This document shows, piece after piece, positions 63,984 to 64,000 of a DNA stretch of 64,000 nucleotides. The position numbers and the translations under genes are program-made. The notes below the pieces were generated by a model. That model had not been told where the DNA came from. It saw nothing but the letters and a program-made list of their open reading frames with translations, and did no database searches. Source of the DNA: Peribacillus sp. ACCC06369 (GTDB taxonomy: Bacteria; Bacillota; Bacilli; Bacillales; DSM-1321); assembly GCF_030348945.1 (NCBI RefSeq), contig NZ_JAUCEN010000002.1, forward strand, positions 2,666,001 through 2,730,000, read 5' to 3'. Position 1 is the first letter of the stretch. Every line of letters begins with the position of its first letter.

Positions 63984-64000
63984 TGTACGAACTAAGGGGA
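63964..64000 (+). CDS. start of IS transposase OrfB (cut by window edge)
   Basis: In the -1 frame relative to OrfA the last bases read QEKAKVVYELRG, which is the usual opening of IS150-type OrfB before the DDE integrase core. The overlap contains GAAAAAG, a plausible slippery site for the OrfAB fusion; only this short piece is visible. Confidence 0.6.

Overview
The window looks like chromosomal DNA of an endospore-forming Bacillaceae, probably Bacillus sensu lato of the Peribacillus type. The reasons are low GC, strong AGGAGG ribosome binding sites with many TTG starts, a TnrA regulator with matching operators, CcpA cre sites, an AcoABCL/AcoR locus, a NasABC/NirBD locus and a YkuK homologue. 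Genus placement is inference. No rRNA, tRNA or CRISPR array was seen.

Layout. 1-1.3 kb: the end of a TetR-like regulator, then an ABM-type monooxygenase and an NADPH-dependent FMN reductase. 1.4-8.5 kb: a complete acetoin dehydrogenase operon (acoA-acoB-acoC-acoL) behind a near-perfect sigma-54 promoter with an upstream palindrome, followed by its activator acoR, whose own promoter carries a cre site. 8.5-19 kb: a decaying accessory stretch. It holds a nitronate monooxygenase with a nonsense codon, a frameshifted exported protein, two degraded copies of one tyrosine recombinase, short repeats, a spermidine-synthase remnant, and intact genes between them (HxlR regulator, F420-reductase-like enzyme, lipoprotein, acyltransferase, cREC protein, orphan PAS histidine kinase). 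19-26 kb: a beta-glucoside/cellobiose PTS operon (GH1, IIB, IIC, unknown 78-residue protein, ROK kinase, IIA, GH4) with an RpiR regulator and a cre site over the promoter. 26-32 kb: EamA exporter with GntR regulator, a 46-residue zinc-ribbon protein, a methyltransferase, a HEAT-repeat protein, and a divergent TrmB/LysE pair.

32.5-44.7 kb: glycolate-oxidase-type GlcD/GlcF, an Asp/Glu racemase-like protein, and the most unusual system. This is a sensor kinase with its own extracytoplasmic binding domain, an NtrC-type response regulator, a palindromic activator site plus a sigma-54 promoter, and an operon pairing an orphan TAXI solute-binding lipoprotein with a complete PotABCD/AfuABC-like ABC importer. 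45-49.5 kb: repeats, a DinB-like protein, a hypothetical protein, OsmC and a secreted beta-amylase (GH14-CBM20) with a cre site. 49.8-60.2 kb: assimilatory nitrate/nitrite genes nirD, nirB, sumT, nasC, nasB and nasA, with tnrA placed inside the cluster and three TnrA/GlnR boxes. 60.7-64 kb: ykuK, a stand-alone MurE-type ligase with a changed substrate motif, and the left end of an IS3/IS150-type insertion sequence cut by the window edge.

The window is dominated by conditional carbon and nitrogen metabolism under global control: CcpA (acoR, beta-glucoside PTS, beta-amylase), sigma-54 (acetoin, TAXI/ABC) and TnrA (nitrate). Two genes, tnrA and the binding-domain kinase, have strong ribosome binding sites placed for near-cognate starts (ATC, ATT) instead of ATG/GTG/TTG.
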